In this document: piece after piece, positions 34,719 through 46,498 of the stretch
Position numbering within the stretch: the stretch's first letter is position 1
How the letters are laid out: each line of letters opens with the position of its first letter
Assembly: GCA_905250115.1 (NCBI GenBank)
Contig: CAJNOI010000004.1
Span: 1,216,621 to 1,280,620 of the forward strand
Source of the DNA: Adineta steineri
Lineage: Eukaryota; Rotifera; Eurotatoria; Adinetida; Adinetidae
DNA: 64,000 bases
Direction of reading: 5' to 3'
Notes under the pieces: model-generated
Told to the model about the DNA's origin: nothing
The model's database searches: none
The model's input: only the letters and a program-made list of their open reading frames with translations
Translations under genes and position numbers: made by a program

Positions 34719-37700
34719 ATGTCTTTTCCACCACATATGCCAATGATGAATCCAATGTCATTTTTTCCTACAATGCCTCCAATGATGATGCCACCTAATG
34801 TAAATATTTTATTTTTGAAAAACTTTTGAAAATTTATATACTTTTTATTTTAGATGGCTACACCACCACCTGGAATGCCGACATCAACAAATGGTTCACT
34901 TAAAACTGGAGAGCCTGACAAGGTTTGTTTATATTTTCTTATTACTCAATATAATAAATAACATATGTATATTTCATTGTAGAAAAATCGTCTTCAAGTA
35001 CCAACAACAGTCTTTGTTGGTAGTATTTCGGATAGAGCACCTGATGTTATGATAAAACGCATGCTTCAAGTAAATAATACTATTGATGATCTTATTTCAT
35101 AGATATATATATATTATTGATTATTTAGCATTGTGGCAGTGTTATTAATTGGAAACGAGTTCCAGGTGCTAATGGAAGACTTCAAGGTATAGGACAAAAT
35201 AATTTTCTTTGTTTTATTTTTGAAAATTTTCTTTTCTTTAAGCATTTGGTTTTTGTGAATATGAAAATCCTGAAAGTACACTTCGTTGTATTCGTTTACT
35301 TAATGGTTGGCAAATTCAAGATAAAAAATTAGTTGTAAGTGTTTAATTTTTTGTACTTTTTTTCTTTCGATCATCCAAAAATTAGGCGCTTATTACAAGC
35401 CGTTTACACATACATTCATATACATAAACACGTGAGTGTTTAAGAATATGTGCTCGTGCATATTGTATAAGTGCTCGCAATTTTTTCAGTCGAAACACTT
35501 CTACTCGGTTTGGGTGTCTATCTAACACGTAATTCATTGGTTACAAACACGAGTCAGAACAGCAGACAGTCATTTACCTGGTAACAATTTATATACATCA
35601 CTAATAAGAACATTTTGTTTTTTAAAGAAACTTTATTTTTTCTTTTTTATATTTTTCTTAGTGTATATGTTCTACAAAATGCAATCTTGTTCTACTTTAT
35701 AAATAAGAGACAAGACATTCTATGAAAAAATAACTATTAAATACAAGAGTGAGTGGTGCCTTGTATTGAGAAATCTATGTGTATAAAAGTTCTATCTATA
35801 CACTAAAAGATGTTTTTATGCTTTTATTTTCTTTACTTTTTTTGAAATTAAAATTTTATAAATTGATAAATATAATACTATAATTTTTATTTTCTATTAT
35901 TAAGGTTAAAGTCGATGCTAAAACCAAACCATTACTTGACAAATATAAAAAAAAGAAACGACATGAATTAGCAAAAAAAGCTGCAAATGATACAAGAGCT
36001 TTTCGAGCAGTTTATGAAGATGATGATGATGATGATGAAAAAAAATTGAATAGTACGGATACAGATGGAAAGGTAAAAATAATTAAAATAAATATGAAAT
36101 GAAACATCTTATGAAATTTTCTATTTTAAGAAAAAATCCGAAGAAGAAGGTGAAATTGAAGAAGATGATGATGATTATATGGATGATGCTACACGACGTG
36201 AAGATTCTGCAATTAAACAAGCACTTGAAACAGTTATGCGAGAATATTCACGTGAAATGAATCAACGAGCATTAGAAGCAAAAGAAATGGCAGCTCGAGA
36301 AGCACAAGCAACTGCAAATACTATGCCATATATACCTTCAAATACAACAGGTAATCCTATGCCAGATACATCATCGACAACAGCAAATTCAACAACGCGA
36401 CATGCTGATTCACCTGGTACAGGTCAAGATGAAGATGGAAAACGAAATTTAATTACAAATGAAATACAAATGTTTCGTGATCGTTTTAAAGATGAAGATA
36501 CAAAAATGCGTAATACAGAAAAAGAACGTAAAGATCGTTATGAACGTGAACGTGTATTACAACGTGAAAAACGTGCAGCTGAAGAAACAGCAACTAGTAG
36601 AAATAATAAATCTACTGCGTCACCATCTCATGATCGTTCATCACCAAAACGCGATCATAGTAGTAGTAGTACAAGTCGACGCGATCGTTCGTCACCTACT
36701 AATGATCGTTATCATAGTTCATCATCACGAAATAATACAAATAATTCTGTACGTAATAATCGTCAGAGTGATCGACGTAGTTCTCCACCATCACGATATG
36801 ATCGTCGTTCACCTGTTCCATCATCATCATCATCATCACGTCCATATAATCGTCGTTCAAGAACAAAATCACCTATATCGAAACCGAATAATCCTAATGA
36901 AAATGATGAAGAAGCTTATGAACGTAAAAGACAAGAAAGAAGATTACGTGAAAAAGAAGTTCATTATCGAGAAGTAAATTTAAAAAAATAAAATGATTTA
37001 TGATATACTAAAAAAATATCCATTCATTTATTTTAGAGATTAAAAACTTGGGAACAGCGTGAGCGAAAAAAAGAAATTGATTATGAATCTGAAAAACAAC
37101 GTGAATTAACTCGATTACGTGATGAAGAAAAAGAAGGCAAACGTTTATTAGCATTTCTTGAAGATTACAATGATGAAATAGATGATACGAAATATTATAA
37201 GTAAGCTATATTTTATTTGATTATTTAGTCGAATAGTAAAAACATACGATTAAAACGGTTCAAACCTGCACTAAAGTGATGAATAACCAATAAATTAACT
37301 TTCGTTCTTCTGACTAATTCTGGAGAGAATAATCAACTGATTAGTGCATTCTACCATTCTCTACGAGTTTCTATACTCGATATTCATTCTCATCAACATT
37401 GTACAATTTATCTTTTTCATTTATTTAGAGGTACACCATTAGCTCGTCGACTTAAAGATCGTGAACATGAAATTGAAGTTGATAATCGTGATCGACATCG
37501 TGAGAAAGAAGAAATTGATGATTTACGTCAAAAATTATTACTTCAAAATAATGTTGATGATGTTGAAATAGAAATAAAACGACGTTTAGAAAAAGACGAA
37601 GAAAATATACGCAAACAATTAGCTAATCTTATACGACCAACACATGATGAACCTACTGAACAATTAGATCATGAAGAAGAATCAAAGAAAAAACCTCTAG

Positions 37701-38660
37701 CAACAATAAATCATAATGATAATCTAGATTTACCAACTAATATGAGTAAGAGAAATTATTTAAAATAAATAAATTTATTTATTTATTTCTGTTTTATAGA
37801 TATTGATACTACAATTCATGTATCACCAACCATAATCAAAACTGAATCTTCACAAAATGGTTTGTATCTTTTAATAAATATTTTTCTTTATTTTATTTCA
37901 TTTGTTTTATTAAGACGTAAAAGAGAGTGTTCAACCCACATCAGCACTTGGTGGTGCACCTATTTCAGGTACAAAATTACCATCAAAACGTAAATTAGCT
38001 GTCAATGATGTAAGTTTTTATTTTTTGTATTATATATTACATTAAATATTTATTTCAATTCTAGGTTTTTCGTGATGATCAAGAAGATGATAGTATAAAT
38101 TCAATACCAAAAAAATCAAAATTACCTATAATACTCGAACAACAAACAACAATTTCTCAAATTTCATCATCACAAAATATACCTGAATATTCTATTCCAA
38201 ATACGAAAGATGAAGTATTAAAAACGACACCATTGATGTCGAATACAAATACAAATTTAGCACAAATACAAGAAGAAAAACGACAAGCTGTACGTAAATT
38301 AATTGAAAATATTCCAACAAAAAAGGAAGATTTATTTGCATATGAATTAGATTGGTCATTACTTGATTCTGTAAGTATTTTATTTTTATTAATATTCGTT
38401 TGACTTTATAATATTTTTAGACTCTAATGGAAAAACGTATTAAACCATGGATCATAAAAAAAATTATTGAATATATTGGTGAAGAAGAACCAACATTAAC
38501 AGATTTTATATGTACATCAGTAATGTCGAAGAAAAATGCCGATTCTATATTAGCTGATATACGTGTTGTACTTGATGATGAAGCTGACATTTTTGTTGTT
38601 AAAATGTGGCGTCTAATTGTTTATGAAATTGAAGCTAAACGTCATGGTGTGGGCAAATAG
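34719..38660 (+). CDS. RBM25: RNA-binding protein RBM25 homologue
   Basis: Nuclear splicing regulator associated with U1 snRNP. About 13 exons. The start at 34719 gives a Pro/Met-rich N-terminus (MSFPPHMPMMNPMSFFPTMP). An RRM follows: TTVFVGSISDRAPDVMIKRM, HCGSVINWKRVPG, AFGFCEYENPESTLRCIRLL and LVVKVDAKTKPLLDKY, the last being an RBM25 hallmark. Next is an acidic region, then a long RE/RS-like charged segment (about 36180-37200) with DRSSPKRDHSS-type repeats and RLKTWEQRERKKEIDYE, FLEDYNDEIDDTKYY and LARRLKDREHEIEVDNRDR, all matching RBM25. The C-terminal PWI domain carries KRIKPWIIKKIIEYIGEEEP and WRLIVYEIEAKRHGVGK, stop at 38660. The intron at about 35335-35905 is larger (roughly 570 bases); other introns are short. 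Confidence 0.95.
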
Positions 38661-40219
38661 TTTCTTTTGCATTTGTTTTTCCGCCGATATTTTTCTCGGT
38701 TTATAACTGCATTGTTTTTTTTTCATTAAGAAACAATAGAAATATTTCAATATTCCTGAGTTTTTTGTAATCATCTGTATAAAATAAAAACGTTTTTTTA
38801 AATTATATATTGAACTGTACAAACAAATGACGGAAAGTAATTTGAAATATTGACAAAACTGTTGTTCTCATCTAAATCATCACATTGTAACGTGGAATAA
38901 TATGAGAGTGACAACATTCAATTACTTGAAATTTGATCTTATATACGATATGACTTTTAGTTTCAAAAGTATTGTATGAGTGGTAATTGATATATACTTT
39001 CATTGAATAAATGCTTTTTAGAAGTTCCGAACTTACCAAATAAAGACTGATTTGTACATTGAAGGAATCATTTTTCACATAATGAAATGACTAGTGTACA
39101 AGTTCATGTATTATTGAAAAATGATGGATGATCAATTTTAAAATTTTTCTATTAATAAAGAAATCAGCTATTCGTATTTCTATTGAACATAGTAGAAGTA
39201 ATTGTCATATCTATTGATATGTATTTTCTAGTTCTACATATGAGCTGCATTCTTTGTCAAAATTCTACTGCCTCGAGGTATCATTGCAATTTTCGTAAGA
39301 GAGATACATTTGAGTATTCTCAACCTCAATCGGGTATTTATCGTTAAGGTGAAAAAATATTTCCCTGAAGAAAATTTTAGATAATCGTTACTGTGATTCT
39401 ATGGATTCTAAGTGATTGTAAGTGATTCAACGGATTCTAAATTATTCTGGAGATTTCAAGTGATTCCAGCTAAATCTAATACCTCGAAATCAGCTGCTTC
39501 CCACTTGACTTTGCAGCTGTTATCATTAGGATATAAATATAACAACATCACAAGATGAGCATTAGATTTACTGTTGGCAAGTTGATAAGATGAAGACTGT
39601 ACGTGACGTATCATCAATCAAAGATTAAGGATTCCATTTATCAATCATATTGGATTGTTTTGTATTTATATCTTCAACTATATCAGCAAAATAGATCGTT
39701 AAAAAACAAGCTCATATATATAATTAGCATTATCTAGTATACCTTTGAGAACCATATATACAAAAGACTTTCTGAAAAGATTCATTCATATAAAGGTAAT
39801 CTCAATGACAAAGTTTCTTCTTCGTTAGAAAGAAAGAATTGAGTAAATAAATTTATGATTACAAAAAAAGAGGAGGCGTCAACTTTTTCTTAACGTACTT
39901 ATCATGAGAATGCAGCACCTGACTTTCATTCTTTTTCTTTTATCAATTTTATTCATATTCAGTCATAGTATAAAACTCAAAGATATATAAAGCATTCTGT
40001 TTACTAATTGACTAATTCAGTCATCGTTTCATTCTGTCATAGAGTAATACATAAGAATAATAATAAAAAAAAAGTATATATATATATATTGTATTCTTTG
40101 CTTTTTAGAATAAAAGATATACGTCTTGAATACACAGCTGTCACATCGCCTTGAAGTATTATAAAAAGATAAAAGACCAAAAGAAATTTCAGCATTTTAT
40201 ACAACAATAAACAGAAACA
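38661..40219. other. Intergenic region between RBM25 and the CAP gene
   Basis: About 1.6 kb. It contains a short degenerate periodic stretch (39395-39475, units like gtgattctaaggattc) and a TA tract at 40075-40090. No exon or RNA gene was recognised. Confidence 0.45.
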
Positions 40220-41212
40220 ATGAGTAGTATGTCAACACGTAGTACTACTAGTGGTCGCGCTCATTATAAACTGACAAGAACAGTAACAGGCACCGATGGA
40301 AAGACACATACAGAAACGGTCGAGATGTATGATGATGATGCGGTCAAGGTATATTTATTATATACTAACAGATGTTACTATTATAATTATTTTTTCATAT
40401 TTAATAATAGTTAATGCGAGGTCTGCGTTCAAATCGTGATAATGTTCCAGATTTAGATCGATTTGGATTTCGTCCATTGACAGATCCAAAAACTCTTCCT
40501 CAATTGGAACAACGTAATCATCGTCTTATACAATCATTAAAACCAAAATCTACATCGTCATCATTATCATCATCATCGGGAGCAGGAGCAACAGCAGCAG
40601 CAGCAGTAGTGCCCGCACCTCCGAAACGTTCGACTGTTACTCAAAGTAACAATGAATTTGTTCAAGATGCATTACAAGTTCATAATGAATTAAGACGACG
40701 TCATGGTGTTGAATCTTTACGATTAAATAATGATCTAACAAAATTAGCTCAGCAATGGGGTAAATAAAGAATAAAATCTATTTAACTATATTTGTTAAGT
40801 AAAATTCCTTTTTTCTAGCTAATCACCTAGCATCTACTGGAACACTTGTGCATAGTAAAACTAAATATCGAAATGTAAATGTTGGTGAAAATCTACGTTG
40901 TCAATCATGGTCAATAACTGGTATCCTTACTTCATTTTATTACTTTTTTTCATGATATATATATATTTTTTTTTCTTAAATTTAGGTAAAGAAATGACAC
41001 AATCATGGTATAATGAATGTAACAAATATGATTATCGTAATCCTTCATATCAACCAGGTACTGGTCATTTTACACAAGTTATATGGAAAGATTCACAAGA
41101 AGTTGGTTTTGCACAAGCACAAGGTACATCAATGATTTATGCTGTAGCTATGTACTATCCACCAGGAAATTATGTGGGTGATTTCGATCGAAATGTACTT
41201 CCTCCACGTTAA
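40220..41212 (+). CDS. CAP-domain protein, GLIPR2/GAPR-1-like
   Basis: Four exons (40220-40348, 40409-40759, 40819-40920, 40986-41212), all in phase, about 269 aa. The N-terminal 130 residues are hydrophilic and low-complexity (poly-Ser, then GAGATAAAAVVPAPPKR), without a signal peptide, so the protein is probably intracellular, as GLIPR2 is. A CAP/SCP domain follows: FVQDALQVHNELRRRHGVE, LTKLAQQWANHLASTGTL, VNVGENL, then AWYN-like SWYNE, GTGHFTQVIWKDSQEVGFA and AMYYPPGNYVGDF. The CAP cavity residues (His in QVHNE, Glu in GENL, His in GHFTQ) are present. GLIPR2 is a Golgi-associated peripheral membrane protein; the N-terminal extension here is not part of that family. The C-terminus NVLPPR matches GLIPR2 (NVLPP). 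Confidence 0.92.
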
Positions 41213-41266
41213 AACAACTTTTTTTTGCCTTGCATACTATGTACATTTTTATGTTTATTCTCATAA

Positions 41267-41669
41267 TCATTTAATAATTAAATAAATGACAAGAAAAATG
41301 AATAAAGAAAAAAGTATTAAATAATAATAAATTTTCCAACTACCACTTTTAAATAGTAATTGTACACGTCGACGTGTGTGATTAACAAGATCACTTGCAT
41401 GATTAATAGCTTCGTGATATTCCTAAAGAATAAAAATAATTTGATTCTATGGATTCAAAAAAATATTATTTAATTCAAACCTTAAGATCTTCATTTTGAC
41501 GTCTAGTCTCATTACGAATTTCTATAACAACAGTTTTAAGTTCTTTTACTTGTGAAACAAGTTGTTGTGTTCGTTCTTCATTTTGTTCTTCAATATACGA
41601 ATAATTGGTATGTTGTGTATAGACATTCGAAAATCGATTTTCAACCATTGTCTTACTCAACGTAGACAA
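41267..41669 (-). CDS. BET1-like Qc-SNARE
   Basis: Two exons, 41481-41669 and 41267-41422, phase 0, 114 aa (BET1 is about 118). It starts MSTLSKTMVENRFSNVYTQH. The SNARE heptad region is EEQNEERTQQLVSQVKELKT, then VVIEIRNETRRQNEDLK, aligning with BET1 EEENERLxxxLxxKVxxLKxLxIxIxxEVxxQN. After NHTRRRVQLLFKSGS a C-terminal membrane anchor follows (YYYLILFSLFIFLVIYLII), stop 41267-41269. Expected role: ER-to-Golgi or intra-Golgi vesicle fusion. BET1 versus BET1L (GS15) cannot be decided. The 3' end converges on the CAP gene with 54 bases between stop codons. Confidence 0.85.
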
Positions 41670-42380
41670 CTTACTGAATGCATGAAATCAGTCAATATAC
41701 ACGACACATCATATTTGCCACGTCATTATCTTTAACGCGATGATTCATTATTACATACAAAATCATTTTATTACATCAGCTCTCTTTTTCAATTTCATAG
41801 AATAGAGAATAATAACAAAAGAAAGAAAAAAACGAAAATTTAACCACACATCTAACAACAAATGATAGTAGTAATTAATAATAATAATAATAGTATTCAT
41901 AATAAGCGCAGTAGCAATATTAATAGCACAGAAAGAAAAACGAAAAGGAAAAAAAAAAGAAAACAAAATTCGAAATAAGATTATCGTTCGAATAAGTAAA
42001 TCGAAACAAAGAAGAGATAACGCTGTACAAGAAGAGCAAACAAATGAGATACATCTTCATCAGAAATTTTCAAAACAGTTAGCATCACAACACTGAATAT
42101 GCGAGAAAAGAAAACAGAAAACACGTCTTATTCATAAAGATTTTTGTCTATTTTATATGTCAAAAAAAAACAAAATGAGGAATGTCATCATGCTGACCAG
42201 CAGCATTTCAATTAAAGAGTGAGAATATTATATACTGTTCACAGAAGTAACAAAGGACGGATAATCACAACTGTCAAAAAAAAGAGATTATCTAATTCAT
42301 TCATAGTAGAAGAAGTGAGAAAAATAATAAAAACAAAAAAAAATTTCCTGATTTATGTGTATGTTTTTTTTCATTTTGAA
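41670..42380. other. Intergenic region between the BET1-like and SAM-domain genes
   Basis: About 710 bases, A-rich on the plus strand with many poly-A-like runs; presumably the promoter of the BET1-like gene and the 3' end of the SAM gene. No exon recognised. Confidence 0.4.
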
Positions 42381-43426
42381 TTATTTTCCACCACTACCAC
42401 CAAATAATCTTCTTTCTTTTAATTTTGTCATACTTGATGAACGTAATCGATTTCCACTATGAACTGAATGTTGAAATGTTGTTGGTTGTTGTGATAGAAG
42501 TCGTTCACGCATTCGATCAAGTTCAGCATGTTTAAGTTCTTTTAGTTTAGTTTTTAAATGATCACGATCTTTACTTGATTTTATTCCCATTGCCTGAGAA
42601 CAAAACATTCAATAGATTAATTAAAAAATTTTATTATTTATCATACTTTCATTTTTGTACTATCAAGTAATAGAAGTTTTTCTCCATCGATATTTCGATT
42701 AAGAAATATTGGAATAAATGATGTCATTTCCTGAGCTGTTAACCATTGAATACATTGATCAGATGTCCAATCTTTTACTTCAATGAACTTGAAAGAAAGA
42801 AAGAAAAAAAAAGTCAAAATAATGTTTTTATTTTAATTTTACCTCATCGGTAATTGTATTTTTATGATTCGTTGATGAAACTTCTAAAAATATAGAAAAA
42901 AATAGTGAGATGTTCAATTTTCTATAGATACAAAAATGTTTTTAGGGTATTAATCAAAGTGATTTGTTTCGATTGGATGATTGCTTTGAAATGTAAAGAA
43001 TCGTATTATAATTGCCTTTCTTCTACAAAAGAATCTTATCAAGCAGTACGAACTATTAAATTGATGTTCTATTCATCCAAAAATGAATGTATAAACTACA
43101 AAATGCTAAAGGGGAAATAAAAATATCAATATTCATACTTGTTGTTTCTTCTACTGATGAAATTTTAATATTGGAAGTTTTGATATCTGAATCTTCATTT
43201 TGATGATTATTATTAACTTCATCAAGTAATGGATTTGATAAACGTTTTGATGGTAAATTTCTAGGACGTGTTTTAGCAATCTGAGTTTTATCCATTTGTA
43301 TACTATGATTTAATAATGGACTACGATCAACTTCGAAATCATGTTGATTTGATAATTTATTATTGGAAAGTTTCTCTATAGATGTTGATGGTAATCGAAC
43401 TGATGATGTTGCAGGTGTATTTCGTG
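42381..43426 (-). CDS. SAM-domain protein, neurabin/SAMD14-like; 5' end lost in gap
   Basis: Four visible exons on the minus strand, starting in the gap: about 43131-43426, one near 42844-42884, about 42649-42788, and 42381 to about 42598. The first part is a disordered Ser/Asn-rich linker (SVRLPSTSIEKLSNNKLSN, KTRPRNLPSKRLSNPLLDEV). The SAM domain reads VKDWTSDQCIQWLTAQEMTS, FIPIFLNRNIDGEKLLLLDS, TKMKAMGIKSSKDRDHLKTK, with the GIKSSKDR helix typical of neurabin and SAMD14. A basic coiled stretch (ELKHAELDRMRERL) leads to a C-terminus ending RRLFGGSGGK, stop 42381-42383. Neurabins bind actin and protein phosphatase 1; those N-terminal regions would have to lie in or beyond the gap. Full-length identity is therefore open. 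Confidence 0.75.
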
Positions 43427-43526
43427 NNNNNNNNNNNNNNNNNNNNNNNNNNNNNNNNNNNNNNNNNNNNNNNNNNNNNNNNNNNNNNNNNNNNNNNNNN
43501 NNNNNNNNNNNNNNNNNNNNNNNNNN
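43427..43526. other. Assembly gap, exactly 100 N
   Basis: Placeholder-sized gap between two divergent genes. The SAM-domain gene is open to its left edge and the HDAC gene begins with an acceptor-flanked internal exon at its right edge, so the missing sequence should include both 5' ends and the promoter region. Confidence 0.95.
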
Positions 43527-43551
43527 TTTTTTTTCTTCATATTTATTTTAG

Positions 43552-46498
43552 CTTCCTTATTCACATCTGATAGATTCTGATAGACAAGAATCTGTGACAG
43601 TAGCTCTAGCAGCTGCAACGGCTGCTGTAATGGCATCATCCGCTATGGAACGAACACGCCTTGAAGAAGAAAAAATACGTGTTCATACAAAAGATAAAAA
43701 AGATCAAAGTATAATTTTATTTTATTTTTATATATTATCAAGGGCATATCTATATTTATCTTTTCAGGTGCAAATGCTTCGGCTGAAGTTAAAACTCATT
43801 TAAAAAGTTTTATATGTCGAAAATTACAAAAAGAAGGCAAATTAGGGTAAATTAAAGAACTATATAGATTTTTTCTCAAGGAAAATTAAAATAATTAAAT
43901 AGAAATCAAGAATCAATTGATATGTTACGACGATTTCAATCAGAACCTGTACTTGCTAATCCACGTCTTGAATCAGGCAGTTTCAAAATTAAATCTGATT
44001 TACGTCAAAGTATTCTTCATCGCCATCGACATATTACACCAATGTCAGATAAACGTCATCCAATACGTTCAACAAATCTTGCTCAAAAACAACAACATAC
44101 AAGTATGTTTAATATAAATATTAAGAAAAACACATTGAGTTGTCAAAAAAAAAAGAAGAATATATGAAGAAGATTTTTCATTAATATTTTATAAAGTCTA
44201 TTTTTATGATATAAAAAAAAACTTCTGTTTTTCAATGGAATTGCACTTGAATGAGCATAGGTTGTTTTGGCTGGAGAAAAAAAAATATTTTCTTTTTTAT
44301 GATTTTTATTCTTCTAAAATTATGTTCCTTGGGTTAGAAGTGTAATGTAGCATATGATGTACTTTTTCGAGCACGAAATAAAAAAATAAATAAAATCATT
44401 TATTTCTATTTTTAGTGCCATCTATTCCAATAATATCATTTGATTCTCAATCAGCTCAAATGCCACCTCCGGAGCAATTATGGCTCGATTTAAATGATCT
44501 TCAACGAAAACTTTATAGTTGTTATTCAGCAGGTTCACTTACGGGAACTAATAATGGTCAACAAAAACATTTAAATCTTACACATGATAATTCACATCGT
44601 ACAAATATTCTTGGTCCAAAACATTTTATTGTTGAAGAAGAAAATGAAGCATTATTAGCTAAAGAATTAGAAGAAGCGAAAATTCAAAGTGCTCATAATA
44701 GTCATAGTTCAATGCATAGTAGTCAACCACAAATATTTAATTTTGAATCCAATGATTTTTCTATTAAAAATTCAAATGTAATACAAGATTCTTTTATATA
44801 TATATACATAAGCATATCGTTGTTTTTCTTTTCATTTTTATAGTTATTAAATGATCGTTTAGCATTACATTCCAAATCATTATCATCTTTATCAGCAATA
44901 GCACCAACAACAGATAAGAAATTACAAAGTAGTACTTTAGGTTCAACAAAAATGCATTTTACTACTGGTGTTGTTTATGATGATGAATCATTAAAACATG
45001 AATGTTATTGTAAACGTACAGATCTTCATCTTGAAAATCCTCGTCGTTTACTTGTTATCTATGAACATTTAAAAAAATGTAATCTATTAGATGATTGTGA
45101 AATTATTCGTAGTTGTTGTGCAACTATTGATATGTTAACTGATTGTCATAAGTATGTTGTACAAAAAAATCGAAGAAAAATAAAAATCTTTTCGTTTCTA
45201 ATTTCTAGTCCTACTCATGTTTATTTATTTGGTTGTGATCAACGACAACGTACACAACAATCAGCAGCATTATTAACTCAACGATTAAGTTCAATTGTAC
45301 ATTTACCATGCGGTGGTTTTGGTATTCATGATGATGTTGATACAATTTGGAATGAATTATATACAGCACGTGTTTGCCGTTTAGCTATTGGTAATACAAT
45401 TGAATTATCGAAATATATACTTGATGGTAAATTAAAAAATGGTTTTGCACTTGTACGTCCACCAGGTCATCATGCCGCACAAAAACCATTAGGTTTTTGT
45501 TATTTTAATACTATTGCTATAACAGCGAAATATTTGAAAAAAAATCGAAATCTTGAACGTATTGCTATTGTTGATTGGGATATACATCATGGAAATGGTA
45601 CACAAGATTTAACATATGATGATCCAAATATTCTTTATATATCATTACATCGTTATGATAATGGAACATACTTTCCTGGTGGTGGGCGTATTGAAGAGGT
45701 TTGTTTAAGTGTAGTAAATATAGATAGCATAGAAAAATTGAAAATTTAATTTTATATAGTGTGGAAGTGATGCTGGTCTTGGTAAAAATATAAATATTGC
45801 TTTTTCTGGTGAACCAACATCAGTTATGACTGATGTAGAATATTTAGCAGCATTCAGGTAATTTTATTATTTACAAAATAAAATTTGATAGAAAAAGTAA
45901 ATTATTTTATTTTTGATAGAACTGTTGTTATGCCTATATTAGAACAATTTCAACCACAAATAATTCTTGTTTCATGTGGTTTTGATGCTTGTATGGGACA
46001 TCCACATCCACTTGGTGGTTATGAATTAACCCCAACATGTAATAAAAAATCAAAAAAAGAAAAGATTTATTTTTATTTTAATCTATCTTAGGTTTTGGTT
46101 ATATGACAAATCAATTGATGAAACTTGCCGATGGAAAAGTTGTTTTAGTTCTAGAAGGTGGCTATGAATTAAATGCATTAGCTGAATGTGGAAAATCATG
46201 TGTTGAAGCATTACTTGGTCGAGAAGTACGATTGGTTTCTTTTCTAAATACAAAAATTGATTTTATTTTTTCGAATATAGTTACCATCATTCAGTAAAGA
46301 AACTCTTGAAACTAAACCAAATGCATATGCCGTACATAGTTTAAAAAATGTTATCGATGTACAACGTATGTATAAAGATATTCGAAAAAAAGAATTAAAT
46401 TATTTATTTATTTTTGTTTTTCAGGTGAATTTTGGCCAACACTTGATCAATATCAACATTTAGTTTCCATGTCACATGAACAAGCTATTACTTCGTGA
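43552..46498 (+). CDS. Class IIa histone deacetylase (HDAC4/5/7/9-like), 5' end lost in gap
   Basis: Nuclear-cytoplasmic transcriptional corepressor. About 11 visible exons. The first, after TTTTAG at 43551, starts inside the protein (LPYSHLIDSDRQESV). The regulatory half shows EVKTHLKSFICRKLQKEG and the 14-3-3 site RRFQSEPVL, equivalent to HDAC4 RKTASEPNL, then VPSIPIISF. The catalytic domain begins at TTGVVYDDESLKHECYCKRT (class IIa zinc subdomain), followed by HLENPRRLL, LPCGGFGIHDDVDTIWNELY, VRPPGHHAAQKPLGFCYFN, IAIVDWDIHHGNGTQDL, LHRYDNGTYFPGGG, VSCGFDACMGHPHPLGGYEL and VLVLEGGYEL. Zinc ligands (DIH, then GFDA) and the His-His pair are present. The last motif has Tyr where vertebrate class IIa enzymes have His. 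The C-terminus is short (HLVSMSHEQAITS, stop 46496-46498). Confidence 0.93.

Noticed and set aside
36459-36977. 172-codon frame rich in Val/His on the plus strand
   Set aside because: Alternate frame of the RS-like region of RBM25; the RBM25 frame continues through flanking spliced exons.
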